Positions 44,783-55,644 of a stretch of DNA of 64,000 bases are shown piece by piece. This DNA is from Cycas panzhihuaensis (Eukaryota; Cycadophyta). The stretch is from NCBI GenBank assembly GCA_023213395.1, contig CM041465.1:112351741-112415740 (forward strand). Direction: 5' to 3'. The notes under the pieces were generated by a model. The model worked only from the letters and a program-made list of their open reading frames with translations, was not told the origin of the DNA and did not search any database. Within the stretch, counting starts at the first letter, position 1; every line of letters begins with the position of its first letter. A program made the translations under genes and the position numbers.

Positions 44783-47704
44783 TGTTTATCAGCTACTGGG
44801 AATGGATATAGATGGGTCGACTCAGGTAAGCACAGGTATATTTCCATATCCCTTCTCTCCCATTTCAGGAGGTAGATTGAAACGTTGCTTGGTCCAATGC
44901 ATGATTAAGTGCCTCATCTTTGGGATTACCATGCATCTTGCTACTTGATCATATTGCATACCTTTAGCCTATTATGACCCACGGGATATGCTCCTCCATG
45001 AGGCATGCATACCTATGGCGCCTTACAACCCTCTATTACACCTCTGCATCGCCTCAAGTATCAACTGATTTGTGTGATCTGCTCACACCTTTGTCACCTT
45101 ATCACAACTCTTAGCATTTCGCTATAAGTGGTAAACATTTTGTGTCCATCCATAGGTTTCTTGGGAGCCTTACCTCTTAACGCCCTATCTGGTCTAGCCC
45201 ATTTACCCACTTGGACTGTCCCTAGCCACCTAGACAGGAGGGCCACGCCCTCCTAGGCCTAGGATACCGCCCTCCTAGGGGCCCCTAAGACCTTTATTTC
45301 TCTTTTTATTGATTCTAGTCCCGCACCGCAGTAAATTCTGATCGCAAAGTTTTGCGACCATGAAGTTTACCACGGTCATCGCTTATCTCTATTTTTTTAA
45401 TCCAACATGGTAATTTTTGTATTTTTCACAAAATTGCCACGTGGATTAGTCACTGCCTAAGTCCCAGCCTAATCCTAGTCACTCGATTAAGGCTAGGGTT
45501 GAGTATAAAGCTTAAAAAACTCCTCATTTCTTCTTCTTATACTCTCTAACAATCTCATACAACTCTCTTTCTCCTACTCTTCTATAAGCTTCCTCCTGCA
45601 AGAAATACCCTGCATCTACTGATATCTCATGGACTCTACCTTCCACAGCTCCAGTTCATGGAACTTATCTCATCAAGGAGGCTCACCAAGTGAAGACACC
45701 ATTGAAAGCTTACATTCACAGGCATATAGTAGGTTTCATCTTTAGATTTTATAGGGATTCTCCTACAACCACCCAGATCCTCTTCATCCTACACTACTCT
45801 CAGGAAGGCCTACTACAAACTCAACCCAATATATAGCTCTTTGTATTTCTCTTCATATCATTTCCTTAGAACTCCTTTAAAAGTTGAGATATTTTCCATA
45901 TATCTTTTATTTTCAGTCTTTCCTAGCTTATGCAGGAGATATTTCCCTGTAGTTTTCCTTTTATATTTACATTTTCTTTCCACTGTCTCTCCTATCTCTC
46001 CAAGAGGGCTATGAGGTGATCCACTTAAGGTGTGAGTGAAGGAAGCACTCGGTAGGTTTCGTACCCTACAAGGCCAGCTTCCCAAGGGGCAATCCCCCTT
46101 CTCCTCCTTGTATCCTCCTTAGGCCACTAGACAGTCCTGGAAAGGAGGCTATTGCTGGGACTAGTGTATGTAGCCCCTTGTTGCACTATTTCTAGCCTTG
46201 AGAGCCCCATATCAGTAGGGTATTTCAGCTCCCTAATGGCATTATATCCCTCTTTTTGTCACTCCCTTACTAGGTGTTATGCATGATACATATCATAATT
46301 TTGGTAACACTTACAACATTTCTAGTTTCTATAGAATTTACTCTTTTCACTATCGGCTGCCTAAACCTCCTATCCTTGTGCTCAAAGGTAGCGTGAAGGT
46401 ACTTGCATAAGAGGGTTGGCCATTCTGAGGCTAACTATTAGCACCCATTACTTATTGAGACTTGTGTTATTAAATATCTTGTGTTGTTTCCATCACTTTG
46501 CTTGCAACTTTTAGCACTTTATCTCCTATATATGTCTATGCATCCTCTTGGTATTCTAGTAGCCCCTTGAAGGAAGGGGAAGAAAACCTTATGTTTGTAG
46601 ATTTCATCACAACATTTACAGAAAGGAAAAGGCACTTTGATCTGGGTAAGCCTTCACCTTCCTTTTTTTCATTTCGCTTACTCGCATAGTTGTTTTATTT
46701 TCTTTTGTCCTTTGTAGTTCCTTTCCTTTCTTTTCTTTTGCATGGGGAAGGTAAGGAAGCCCCCTACTAATACCACCTTTTGACAATGTTGGCATGTTAA
46801 ACAAGGACAAGGGGGACAAAGCGCAACATACGGTCAAGGTATCTTCTTTGGTCACATAACTTCCTAGGTACGTACCTTCCCTCCTCTCATAGATCTTTTC
46901 CTTTGTTATTATTAGGCCAATCATCATTCATAATAAACAACATAAAAGGAAAAGAGTAATCATCTAACTTGGATATATTTATCTTACATATGCATGTTTC
47001 ATGCTTCCTTTATGGGAAGGAGCATATCATAGGACTTATACATCCCTCATCTACTACCCAAATGTAAAACATCCCTTAGCTTTGTATTTCCTAACATGCA
47101 TGCTTGAGTGTGTTTAGAATACTTTTTCCATCATTTTCTTATTTCAAAAGCAAAACAGAGTGAGAGAGCATTTAAAGTTCCTCTTTTTTGATAATAAACG
47201 AGAACACCTAAATTATTCTTTCATACACCCTCTTCACATTCCTATTCACACACTCTACCCACGTTGCCCTTGCTGGGATTTAGATCCCTTCACTCACGTA
47301 GCAACAAGTGGTCTTTTTCTATCACTCCTTCACTAGTAGACCTACCTTAGGTGAGTCGGTCTAAGGAGTTCTTGTTATTACACCCATATCATATCACATC
47401 CTCGTAGCATTTCTTTCTCTCTTAGGCCTCCCCTTTTCCCTTCTAGCCATCCAAGGGTGGGAGGATTCCATCATTTGGGGTTATCTGAGATACCTTACGT
47501 GTATTTTCCCCTTCAAACCAAAAGCCTAAGCTACCTCGAGGAAGCTGTGTACCATTTGTAGGTCCCGAACCTACGTTCCAATGCATGAATGCCCTATGTG
47601 GGTGTTTCTTCTACTTATAAGATTGCATCTTTTATTCCGGTATTTACCGTCGATTGCCCCAATCTACGCTAAGTGTAGTTACCATCCCCATAGATGCGAT
47701 TCCA
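44783..47704 (+). mobile_element. Solo LTR, 2.9 kb, copy B of the G-box LTR family
   Basis: It runs from TGTTTATCAGCTACTGGG to GATGCGATTCCA, 2922 bp. The flanks are ATTAGTTTT on the left and ATTTTTCATT on the right. The outer gypsy copy shows the unoccupied site as ATTAATTTTTCATT (minus strand, near 17620), so the 5-bp target duplication is ATTTT, with A to G on the left (44778-44782, 47705-47709). No internal region or second LTR is present, so it is a solo LTR left by LTR-LTR recombination. Copies A (1-1416) and C (61568-64000) are relatives. The frames within it (45858-46085, 46498-46927) are not genes. Confidence 0.9.
45321..45509 (+). promoter_or_regulatory. LTR promoter block: palindromes, G-box, TATA (copy B)
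   Basis: Order: CGCACCGCAGTAAA with AAGTTTACCACGGT as imperfect arms (about 45322-45376) enclosing a second small hairpin TCGCAAA-GT-TTTGCGA, then CACGTG (45438-45443) and TATAAA (45504-45509). Same layout as copies A and C. Confidence 0.65.
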
Positions 47705-48119
47705 ATTTTTCATTTTATAAATAACATGTTTTCTTTATGATATATTATATTAATATGGATTTGTTTCTATGTTTGAATAATCTATCAAGAGTATGATGAG
47801 TTAATTGAGTTTTTCTTGAGAGATTTACATTGTTCCATCTTCTACTTTTGTAAGCCTATTACTATTTTTTTAGATAGTTTTATGTTTATAGAAATAGAAT
47901 AAGTAAACCTTTCATTTACTCCCTTTTCATAGACCATCATACTGATGAATGTATATCATATTCAATTTATAAAAGGGAAATAAGGGGAAAAAGGTTTAGA
48001 GTTAATCATCTATCACATACATAATTTTTCAAGAGAAATAATCAATATATACATAAATAAAAAGATATAGTGCATCTATCACATATTTGATTCATGATGC
48101 ATAGTTGAGGCTCACAAAA
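47705..48119 (+). other. Inner element between solo LTR and antisense gene
   Basis: This continues the alignment with the outer copy (17560-17040 on the minus strand): AACATGTTTTCTTTA, GTATGATGAG, ATGAATGTATATCAT and AAAGGGAAATAAGG are shared. No frame is recognised. The outer copy has about 230 extra bases here, including (AT)30. Confidence 0.55.
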
Positions 48120-50270
48120 TGCCTCTCATCTCCCTCCTATCTCCTTATATATATAAAATATATTCATCTTTATGAACTTTGATGAGATCTCTCTAGAGCT
48201 CATATTATTGGTCTCTCCCCTTGACCTGAAGCCTATCGATGTGTAAACTTTCTACAAAGTTAAACATAACATGACTTCTATACTATAGTACTCCTTGATG
48301 GAGTAACTTGTACTCCCACCTGTGCTAACATCATCCTGTGAAGATGACATTTGTCATCCTTGGCTGCTACTAGCTATAACTACCATGCTTTCATCTCTGC
48401 CCTTATATCCATGTATATATCTCAAGCTTAAAGTGCATAGTTGTAATGGCCAATACACTATCCTAGTAGGTTACAATCTACTATGTTCCATATTGGTGCC
48501 ATATAATCTCTAGTATCCTCCTCACTTTCCCTAGAGTTATGATGTCATAATCTATCTAATGAAAACATATAAGTCATGATCAATCTAATAGAAAGAAAAT
48601 TATGATAAAAAAGGAAATATAATTTGATATGAGAGAAATTAATCAACTCACATACTTGATGGATCATCACCTCTTTTTAGCTTTCTCCTCCTCTACTTGT
48701 GGTACTACCTCTCTCTAAGTTTCTAAGAGAGCCCCTTTAGTAAGCTCTCCTTCTCCTATTATACTCCCTCCTGTTTGCATCTACTCATATATAGACCTTA
48801 GCTGAATACTCTATATAGAGCCTCATTTACCCCCATCTGATGCTCCACCTGCTCTCTAGAGTACATGTTGACTCCCTCCTCCTCCTTTGTTGGTTGATGC
48901 ATCTCCTCTTCTACCTCTACCTCTCTCTTGATTATCATCTATCAATCCTCTCCCTCCACCTCTTCCCTTATTAACAGTAGGAGACTCTCTTATTGCTCCT
49001 CTCTCTACAAGATCCATCTCATCATCACTTCATGATGATAGTCTTGCATATGCATCCTATACTAGTTGTCTTCTAGTCATCTTACTTAATAGAGTACTAT
49101 GTATACTCTTGGCTAAAATGGTTGGTCTATTATGAATCTTAGCTCTCATATTCCACCTATTCATCTCTAGATCCATGATAGTCATCTCTTCTAGTGCTCC
49201 TCCTAGTCTCATCAAGGGAAAGTAGTTATATAACTAGTATATCAAGATGGAGCTATATGAAAATTCCCCTCTCCCTAACTTCTTGATCCTTAATAATTGA
49301 AGGCATATGTTATCTGTTGTTTACTACCCCCAGCTTCTGATCTCTTGCTTACACCTTCTCATGATTGCTATCCATTGAGCTATAACCCCCATGAAATTTT
49401 GGTTTCTAGCTATCCTGTATATGATAATCAGAGTTATGATCCTCTACATAATAAAAATACCCTTTTCTATTTATATGGCCTCTATAGATATATTGTGAGT
49501 GTTAATCTAGTTTGTAAAACCTATAAGGTATTTACTACAAGTAACCTGAGATTCCTTATCCATTACCTTGATGAGTCTCACCCTCTCTCCATGCCAACTA
49601 ACTCCTAGAATCCTCCCTGCATCCCTTAGAGTGATTTTTATCTCCCTGATCATTCATACTCTAAATACATTATATTGTAGAATCTAGCAGTTGATGATGA
49701 CATATAATATTCTATGCTCCATTACCAGCTAGGTTAATCCACCCACTTGAGAAAGTCCACAGGCTCTTAAAGTGGCCTATCTTGCCTTATTTAGTTAGCT
49801 AACTCAATCCCTAATGGCTAATCTTTCATTCTCCCATGTCACCACTCCTTCTAAAGGCTATATCACATCACAAGGATCACATCAATCTCTCATTTTCATG
49901 TTTCAAAATGTTAACCTTCAAGTTTTCTTTAAGAGAATTGAAAAGCATGATGGCATAACTAAAAGTGTGATCTCATAGTGAAACACATGGTTTCACTACT
50001 AAAAATATGAATTTTCTTTGATTGCCCTAAATTATAAAACTATGTTTTTTATTGTTATCATATTTTTTACTGACTTATCATATTTTTAGTATAGTGCCCA
50101 TGTTTTTCACACTATATCATTATATTTTTAAAATAAAAAATTAAAAATAAAAATAATATAAATAATAGACTTACTGGATATCTAGCTCCTTGCTCCATGC
50201 TACTCTCACTAATCTCCTAGAGTTGGTCCTTCATCAGAATAACTCCCAATCACCTTGGAAATGAGAGAAA
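48120..50270 (-). pseudogene. Antisense three-exon gene of the gypsy family, inner copy
   Basis: Minus-strand counterpart of 14770-16960, again opposite to its host element. Exon 1 ends at 50175 before GTAAGT. Intron 1 is 49858-50174 (317 bp, ending ATAG). Exon 2 spans 49857-48624, intron 2 is 48623-48556 (68 bp; its donor GT has become AT, acceptor TTAG kept), and exon 3 runs to about 48120. From 49857 through LMRLGGA the frame is uninterrupted by shifts and agrees with the outer copy: GARYP/PLEGV at the join, ACGLSQV, ILGVSWHGERVRL, YLIGFTN, IITLIIIYRIARNQNF, ICLQLLRI.KLGRG and MDLEMNRW. Later come SDDEMDLVERG and a Gly/Arg-rich tail. The total length of exon 2 (1234) implies a frameshift near the tail. 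Stops are again mostly TAG. Function unknown. Confidence 0.7.
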
Positions 50271-50619
50271 GAGAGCCTTTGAATAGCTCATTTCTCCATC
50301 TCTCTCTCTCATCAAAATGAAATTCCTTTTTCATCCTTTTTCTTAATAAAATGGGGGGCGATTTCTCTTTTTTCTAAGGTGAACTCTTTTTTTTTTCATC
50401 CATTAAGTCTAGCAAAGCATATTCTACCTCTTTTCAATCACCAATATCTTATGAAATCATTTTGAGATGGTAAAATCATTCATGTTTCATTTGATAGGAT
50501 CATTCATCTAATTTGAATGTATTTAACTTTCATGGAGCTTTTTGGAGACATGATTTATCATCTTATATTTATTCTTCCTTCATATTGATCTTTATATTGG
50601 TATCCAAATTGCTCCAAGT

Positions 50620-51140
50620 CCCTTTTGCCTATTAAAGAGCCTAAACTATAACACAAAACCCTCCAAAAGATGATTGTTAATGAGGTTAAGCTATGATAAT
50701 CAAGCTCTAAAATCCTTCACCCTATTAACGAGTCTAACTATAACAGATTGCTCTAAAAAGTCATCTATTAATGAGCCCAAAAACTATGACAATCTATCCT
50801 TTATACTTTGATAAAAGGACTTTCCTCTAATGTATGGTTAAAGAGAGATAAACTATGACCTATTACATTTTGAAGTCTCATCTAGTTTGTAGGCATTTGG
50901 CATCAATCTTTTGGTTAGCAAGTGGGATACCTAATTCTTTTGGGTAAGATGTTAAGATTTATTATTTTGGTAATTGATACCCAATTCTTTTGGGTAAGAT
51001 GTTAAGTAAAGTTCCTTTGGTAATAGGTACAAGATGTAGATAACATTCTTTTGATAATGGATACCCAGTCTTTTTGGTTAAGGTGTTAGGCAAAATTCTT
51101 TTAAGAACCCAATCCTTTTGGGTAGACATATTTATGCAAT
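50620..51140. repeat. Two families of short tandem repeats, inner element 3' region
   Basis: At 50620-50800, units hold TATTAANGAG, then CCNAANCTATGA-like text. At 50900-51130, units of roughly 60 bp hold GATACCCAATTCTTTTGGGT, then AAGATGTTAAG, a TTTGGTAATNGATAC step, and variants. They are the inverted equivalents of 13870-14420. Differences in unit number and order between the copies suggest quick turnover. Confidence 0.65.
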
Positions 51141-51321
51141 GTTTCTTTGACTTATTAATTTATAAGTATCAAGGTTAGTTTGATTAGATTATAGGTGTTT
51201 TATAGGTTAATACCTCATCATTCACATACCTCATCTTTAATCTTATTGACTTTTAATAAAAGATCTTTCACCTTTATCATTGCCACCTCTCACCATCCTA
51301 CTTTCTTTTTAAAGTAGGAGC

Positions 51322-51342
51322 TTTAAGTATCACGAGGGAAAA
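51322..51342 (+). other. Polypurine tract region of the inner element
   Basis: The sequence CACGAGGGAAAA directly precedes the TG of the 3' LTR at 51343. It corresponds to AAGTGGGCAAT in the outer element. Confidence 0.5.
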
Positions 51343-53686
51343 TGTTTTACCAAAACCTAGCCTTGCATTCACCCTTATAACTTTTAGCACATTTTTGTAT
51401 GATTTCATGAGAAAGTTAATGATGAACTTGGTTTTATATTATGATAGGCCATGTTTTGATGAAATAATATATTGATTTTATTGATGATATATGATGAATG
51501 ATGATTGTTATATAATGATGCTATCACCTATTGATGACTGATATCCATGTCATTAAAATCTTTATTTTATGATTATTTTAATCCATTCCTTCTTTTAGAA
51601 CCTTTCTCATTTATGTTCTTATCTTTTTGTCTTGATTTCACCCTTATTTAATCATTTCAATCAATTTTTGGGCTTGTGTTTATCATTTTCATCATGTTTA
51701 GGCTTCTTTTTCTCATTAATAGTCATTTATGCTTAAATTTATTATTTTTTGACTTTTGATGAGTTTCTTTTGACCCTCCAACTTATCACATTTTTTGTGC
51801 TGCCAAAAATATGATCGATAACATTTTTAGTATGAAGTCATATTTTTAGCCTACAAAAAATGTGACTAATCACATTTTTAACTGTTATGCATGCAAAACT
51901 CAGTGAATGTACTAGATTCTCACATACCACTACCCAGATTTGATGTAAACCTACCTCTTTTATACCTAGAAATATAGAGAAACCTATTTATGATAAAGAG
52001 AGATTTTGAGAGGTAAGAGCTGAAGATTTAAAGACTCTTTTAGATATTTTTAGAGATTTTTTAAAGATTTCTGTTGTTGTGACTTGAAAGACTCCTTTTG
52101 GTGATGCTAATGGGTGAAATCAAGAGGATATTTTGATTATCTAAGTTGTTTTTTCATTGATGTTTGAAGTTTGATGGTCGATTCTTCAAATTTCTTGACT
52201 TTTTTTCAAGGTTTTCAGCCTCAAAACTCCTTTATTCCTAGTAAGATCTTTCCTATTCAAAGTTCTTGTGATTTTGTTGCTTGTTGGAGGTTGTTTATAC
52301 ATAAAATTAGTCCATTCTTTCTGCTAGTTCTAGTGGTAATTTTACTCTTGTTTTACCTTGGAAATTTAGCTGGAAGGTTAGCCTTTTATAGGAAAAAAGA
52401 GAGAAGACAAGTGTGAAGAATGTTCATCTCTTCACTCAAAAAATAACTTCTCTTCCTCATTCTTCTGTATCTGTCCAAATTCTAAGTGGTTTACCTCCTT
52501 CTTAGCTTGGTTGTGGTTGTAGTTTAACCTATGGTGTTCATTTCGTTTCCTCCTTTATCAGCTTTAAAGGGAGGGTTTGGAGAAATTTGATCAAATGAAA
52601 GAAAGAAAGCTATTCCGAGGTAGGAATTTTTCAAGTAGGAAAGAAGTCTTAGTGTTGTTCATATGTGATTTCACTATTCAACTTATTCTCTTTCTTTGAA
52701 AAGAAAAGTCTAAATTTATGAATGGAATTTTCTTAACTTAAATCAAATCAAAATATATTCAAGGATTACTTTTGAGCTCATTACACTCTAATTGTGATAA
52801 AAACTTCTTTATTCTTTTGATTTGTTGCTCAGTTAAGGATTTTGACTAGATATAATTGGTTACATGCGTTGTCTATGATTTGAAAATCATTTATAATAGT
52901 AGTAGTTAATCTTTAAAGAGATATCCTTTTATTGTAGAAGCATCATCCATAAAGGAAAATAACATGTAATTGGGATGAAAAACCTCATATTAACTTTGCA
53001 TGTTATTGGATTTCTTGGAAATTTTGCATGAATAGTTACAAGTGCAGTTAGTTACATTTTGTTATAGTTTTTCTTCTTAGATTAAAAGGGTATGTGTTGT
53101 ATTTGAATGAGTTAGTTTTATATTTATATTTTCATCATGTTTCATCTAAGAAAACAACAAAAGCAAAAGACATTACATGTGTATTAGGCTCTGTTATTTA
53201 TGTCTTCAAAATTAGGTGGATTGATTTTGGTACTCTCATTGATTATCTTTTATTTTATTTTTATCAAAATAAAAATAAAAGTAAAAATAAAAATAAGAGA
53301 AATAAACAAGAAACCAAGCCTTATTTTTATTGCCTATCCCTTTTTCTCCCATTCAAGTAAAACTCTAAAGGTTGAAAGAATGAAAGGAAAGGAGTCCCTA
53401 GGAAGGACATGAGAGACATTATAAGAGTAACTTCAAACTTAGAACTCCTTCGCCTAGTTGTGTAGGCTACTAGATTCAATCACCCCTAGATATCCTAAAA
53501 TTTCATTGCCTCATTCATTTAAATCTTTGTTAGATGACATAATCAAGTGGAGACTCCTTCTTAGGAGTCAAATAAAGGTGGTGACTTAGGTCCTCTTAGA
53601 CTTTATAACTCTTAGTCTAAATCTAAAATAAAGGAAAATATTTTGTTGATTAAGAGATATCTAATTTAGGTCTACCTGAGACACAC
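51343..53686 (+). repeat. 3' LTR of the inner gypsy element (LTR F)
   Basis: 2344 bp, starting TGTTTTACCAAAACC and ending GAGACACAC. It aligns with LTR E throughout, including CTTGATTTCACC, the inverted-motif train (51785-51895) and the closing AGAGATATCTAATTTAGG. A plus-strand frame at 52171-52416 with a hydrophobic segment has a diverged partner in LTR G; it is discussed as a finding and not called a gene. Confidence 0.85.
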
Positions 53687-55525
53687 CAAGAGGGTTGACT
53701 TTGAGAAGAGATATCAACATACAACTTTGTGTTAATAACATGATCTAACAATTTAATAGAAGAAGTTAAGTGATCATAGGTAGGTTTGGGATGGGAAGCC
53801 TTTACTGTTTGAATACTTTCTTTAAAAAGAATAGGTTTCCTAACCTACTTGATACCTGCATGAATCTCAAATGTTTCTAAAGCTAAACAAAGATCAACAA
53901 CTTCTTTGTAGGATTGAGAGACAAGTTTTATAACTTTAACATACACATGTGGCCTCAAAGCATTGATAAATAAATCAAATAAGAGACTAGGATTAAGATG
54001 TAAGTGGTAATCATGCACCTGGTCTTGAAATCTTCTCAGAAAGTCTTAAGGTTTCATCATGATTTTATTTAATATCCAAAAGGGACTTGATGCTTGATTC
54101 AAATCGTATCATTATATAAAAATAGTTGATAAAAGAATCAATTAATTATTTAAATGAGAGGACATAAGTTGAATAAAATCTATAAAATTATTTCAAGGTA
54201 TCCCATTGAAGTAATTTAGGAAACAAGCATATCATGATGTAATCATATGGCATGAAATTTGCACAAGCAAGTGCAAACACTTGTATATGAGAAGCAGGGT
54301 CTTGGGAAGAGTCACTTAAAAATTTTGGTAACTCAAGAAGAAATGGAGGCATAAGAGATAAAAGAACTTCATATAGAAAGGGAGACTTCATATAATTAAG
54401 AAAAGGTTTCCTTGGCCTCAACATAGTAAGATGTTGAGGTAAAGATGATGGATGCTGATTAGAAGAAGAAATAGGTTATTATTTTTATTCTTGGGGAATA
54501 AAATGAGATGGGAGAGCATATGAAGAATTAAACTAAGCTGCATGGTTAATCACAAAATTAGTTTAAGGCATAGGATATTGCACAAGGATGGGAATGAATG
54601 GAGGAAAAGAATTTGGTTATAAAGTAAGCCTAGGAATATGTAATAAAGAAGTGGGGTTGACAACTCCCAACACTTGAGATTGGCTAATTAAGGTATGAGG
54701 ATGAATAAAGTAGGTATGAGAAACATGTTAGGAAGAGAGGGATACATTAGACATTCTAAAAGATGGTGCACAAGGCCTAACACCTTGTGACAAAACCATA
54801 TAGGATGTGTAAAGTGGCAATTGAATCGATGATGGAGGAGGATGGGAGGAGATAACCCTAGTGGTATAGGAATAAATAGATCTTAGACTAGGTAAAGGTA
54901 AGACCACTTGACACGAGGTAGGAGCATGAGAAAAATTAAGGTTACCATGGATAGAAATAATAGTAGTACCTTCATGTGTAGAAGGTATAATATGAAGGGA
55001 ATGAGTTCAAACTTATAACCAAGGAGAGGGAAGAGGCTAAGAATGGGTTAATTTATGATCATCTACCTCCTCTAAGGGAGGAGAATGAAGTCTTCATAAA
55101 GGTCTTGGTGAAGGAGGGTGGGAAAGTAGGGGAGATCAAATGACATTAGGGGTAATTGAGGGCTCAACTTGAATTGAGTTATAATCCTCACACAAAAAAT
55201 CAAATTGATAATGATGTAGTGAGGATTCCATGGTATGAGTCTCTGGATAAAATGGATCTTGATATCTAAGGATACGAAGGGGAGTAGAAATCCTCGTAAG
55301 AACTAACTCAAAATACAACAAATGCATTTTGACAAGAAGTGAATCTTCTTGTGTAAAAGAAGGATTATTATGAAATTGAGAGGGTTTGGGATATCCTTGC
55401 TTGACTAGTATTTCATATAGTTGATTCAAATCTTCAGGAGGATAAACATAAGAATCATGAACATGATGATCTGAAGAATTGATATAGGACAATAAAACTT
55501 CTTGAGAAAGATATGAAGGTTGCAT
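53687..55525 (-). pseudogene. Gag of the outer gypsy element, N-terminal part
   Basis: Minus-strand gag begins at 55525 with MQPSYLSQEVLLSYINSSD and stays open for 129 codons (to 55136), with RILRYQDPFYPETHTMESSL. After several breaks a second open piece (54424-54188) has ELPKFLSDSSQDPASHIQ, ACANFMPYDYIMICLFPK, the core of the retrotransposon gag domain. Decayed sequence corresponding to KSLLDIK.NHDETLR follows. The frame is cut at 53691, where the inner element inserted, and the homology resumes at 28428. The start at 55525 is favoured because it lies about 120 bp after the 5' LTR, but an earlier start cannot be excluded. Confidence 0.75.
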
Positions 55526-55644
55526 TTAGAGGTTAGGGATGAGGCCTTAAAGCCTCAATAATCACCTAGAAGTAGGTTTTATGTTTTCTATTACTTTAAA
55601 TAAGAGAACAAATGGTAATCCCTAGTATGTTTGCCAGAAAGATG

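Larger units (their letters stand above)
28434..53686 (+). mobile_element. Inner giant Ty3/gypsy (Tat-like) element, opposite orientation
   Basis: Same family as the outer element, with related LTRs at 28434-30785 and 51343-53686 and probable target duplications TAAGA (28429-28433) and CAAGA (53687-53691), one C/T difference. Order: LTR, leader, gag (31900-33140), protease (33141-33830), linker, RT/RNase H (35151-36480), integrase (36481-37756), [copia element], connecting region, second RNase H (44085-44600), [solo LTR], antisense gene (50270-48120), tandem repeats, polypurine tract, LTR. Without its two guests the element is about 17.1 kb. All reading frames are broken. It inserted in the gag of the outer element; the homologous gag of this copy (around 32740) shows what the site looked like before. 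Confidence 0.85.

Noticed and set aside
46616-46927. 103-codon minus-strand frame in the solo LTR
   Set aside because: It is in the transcribed part of LTR B but antisense, and is not present in LTR C.
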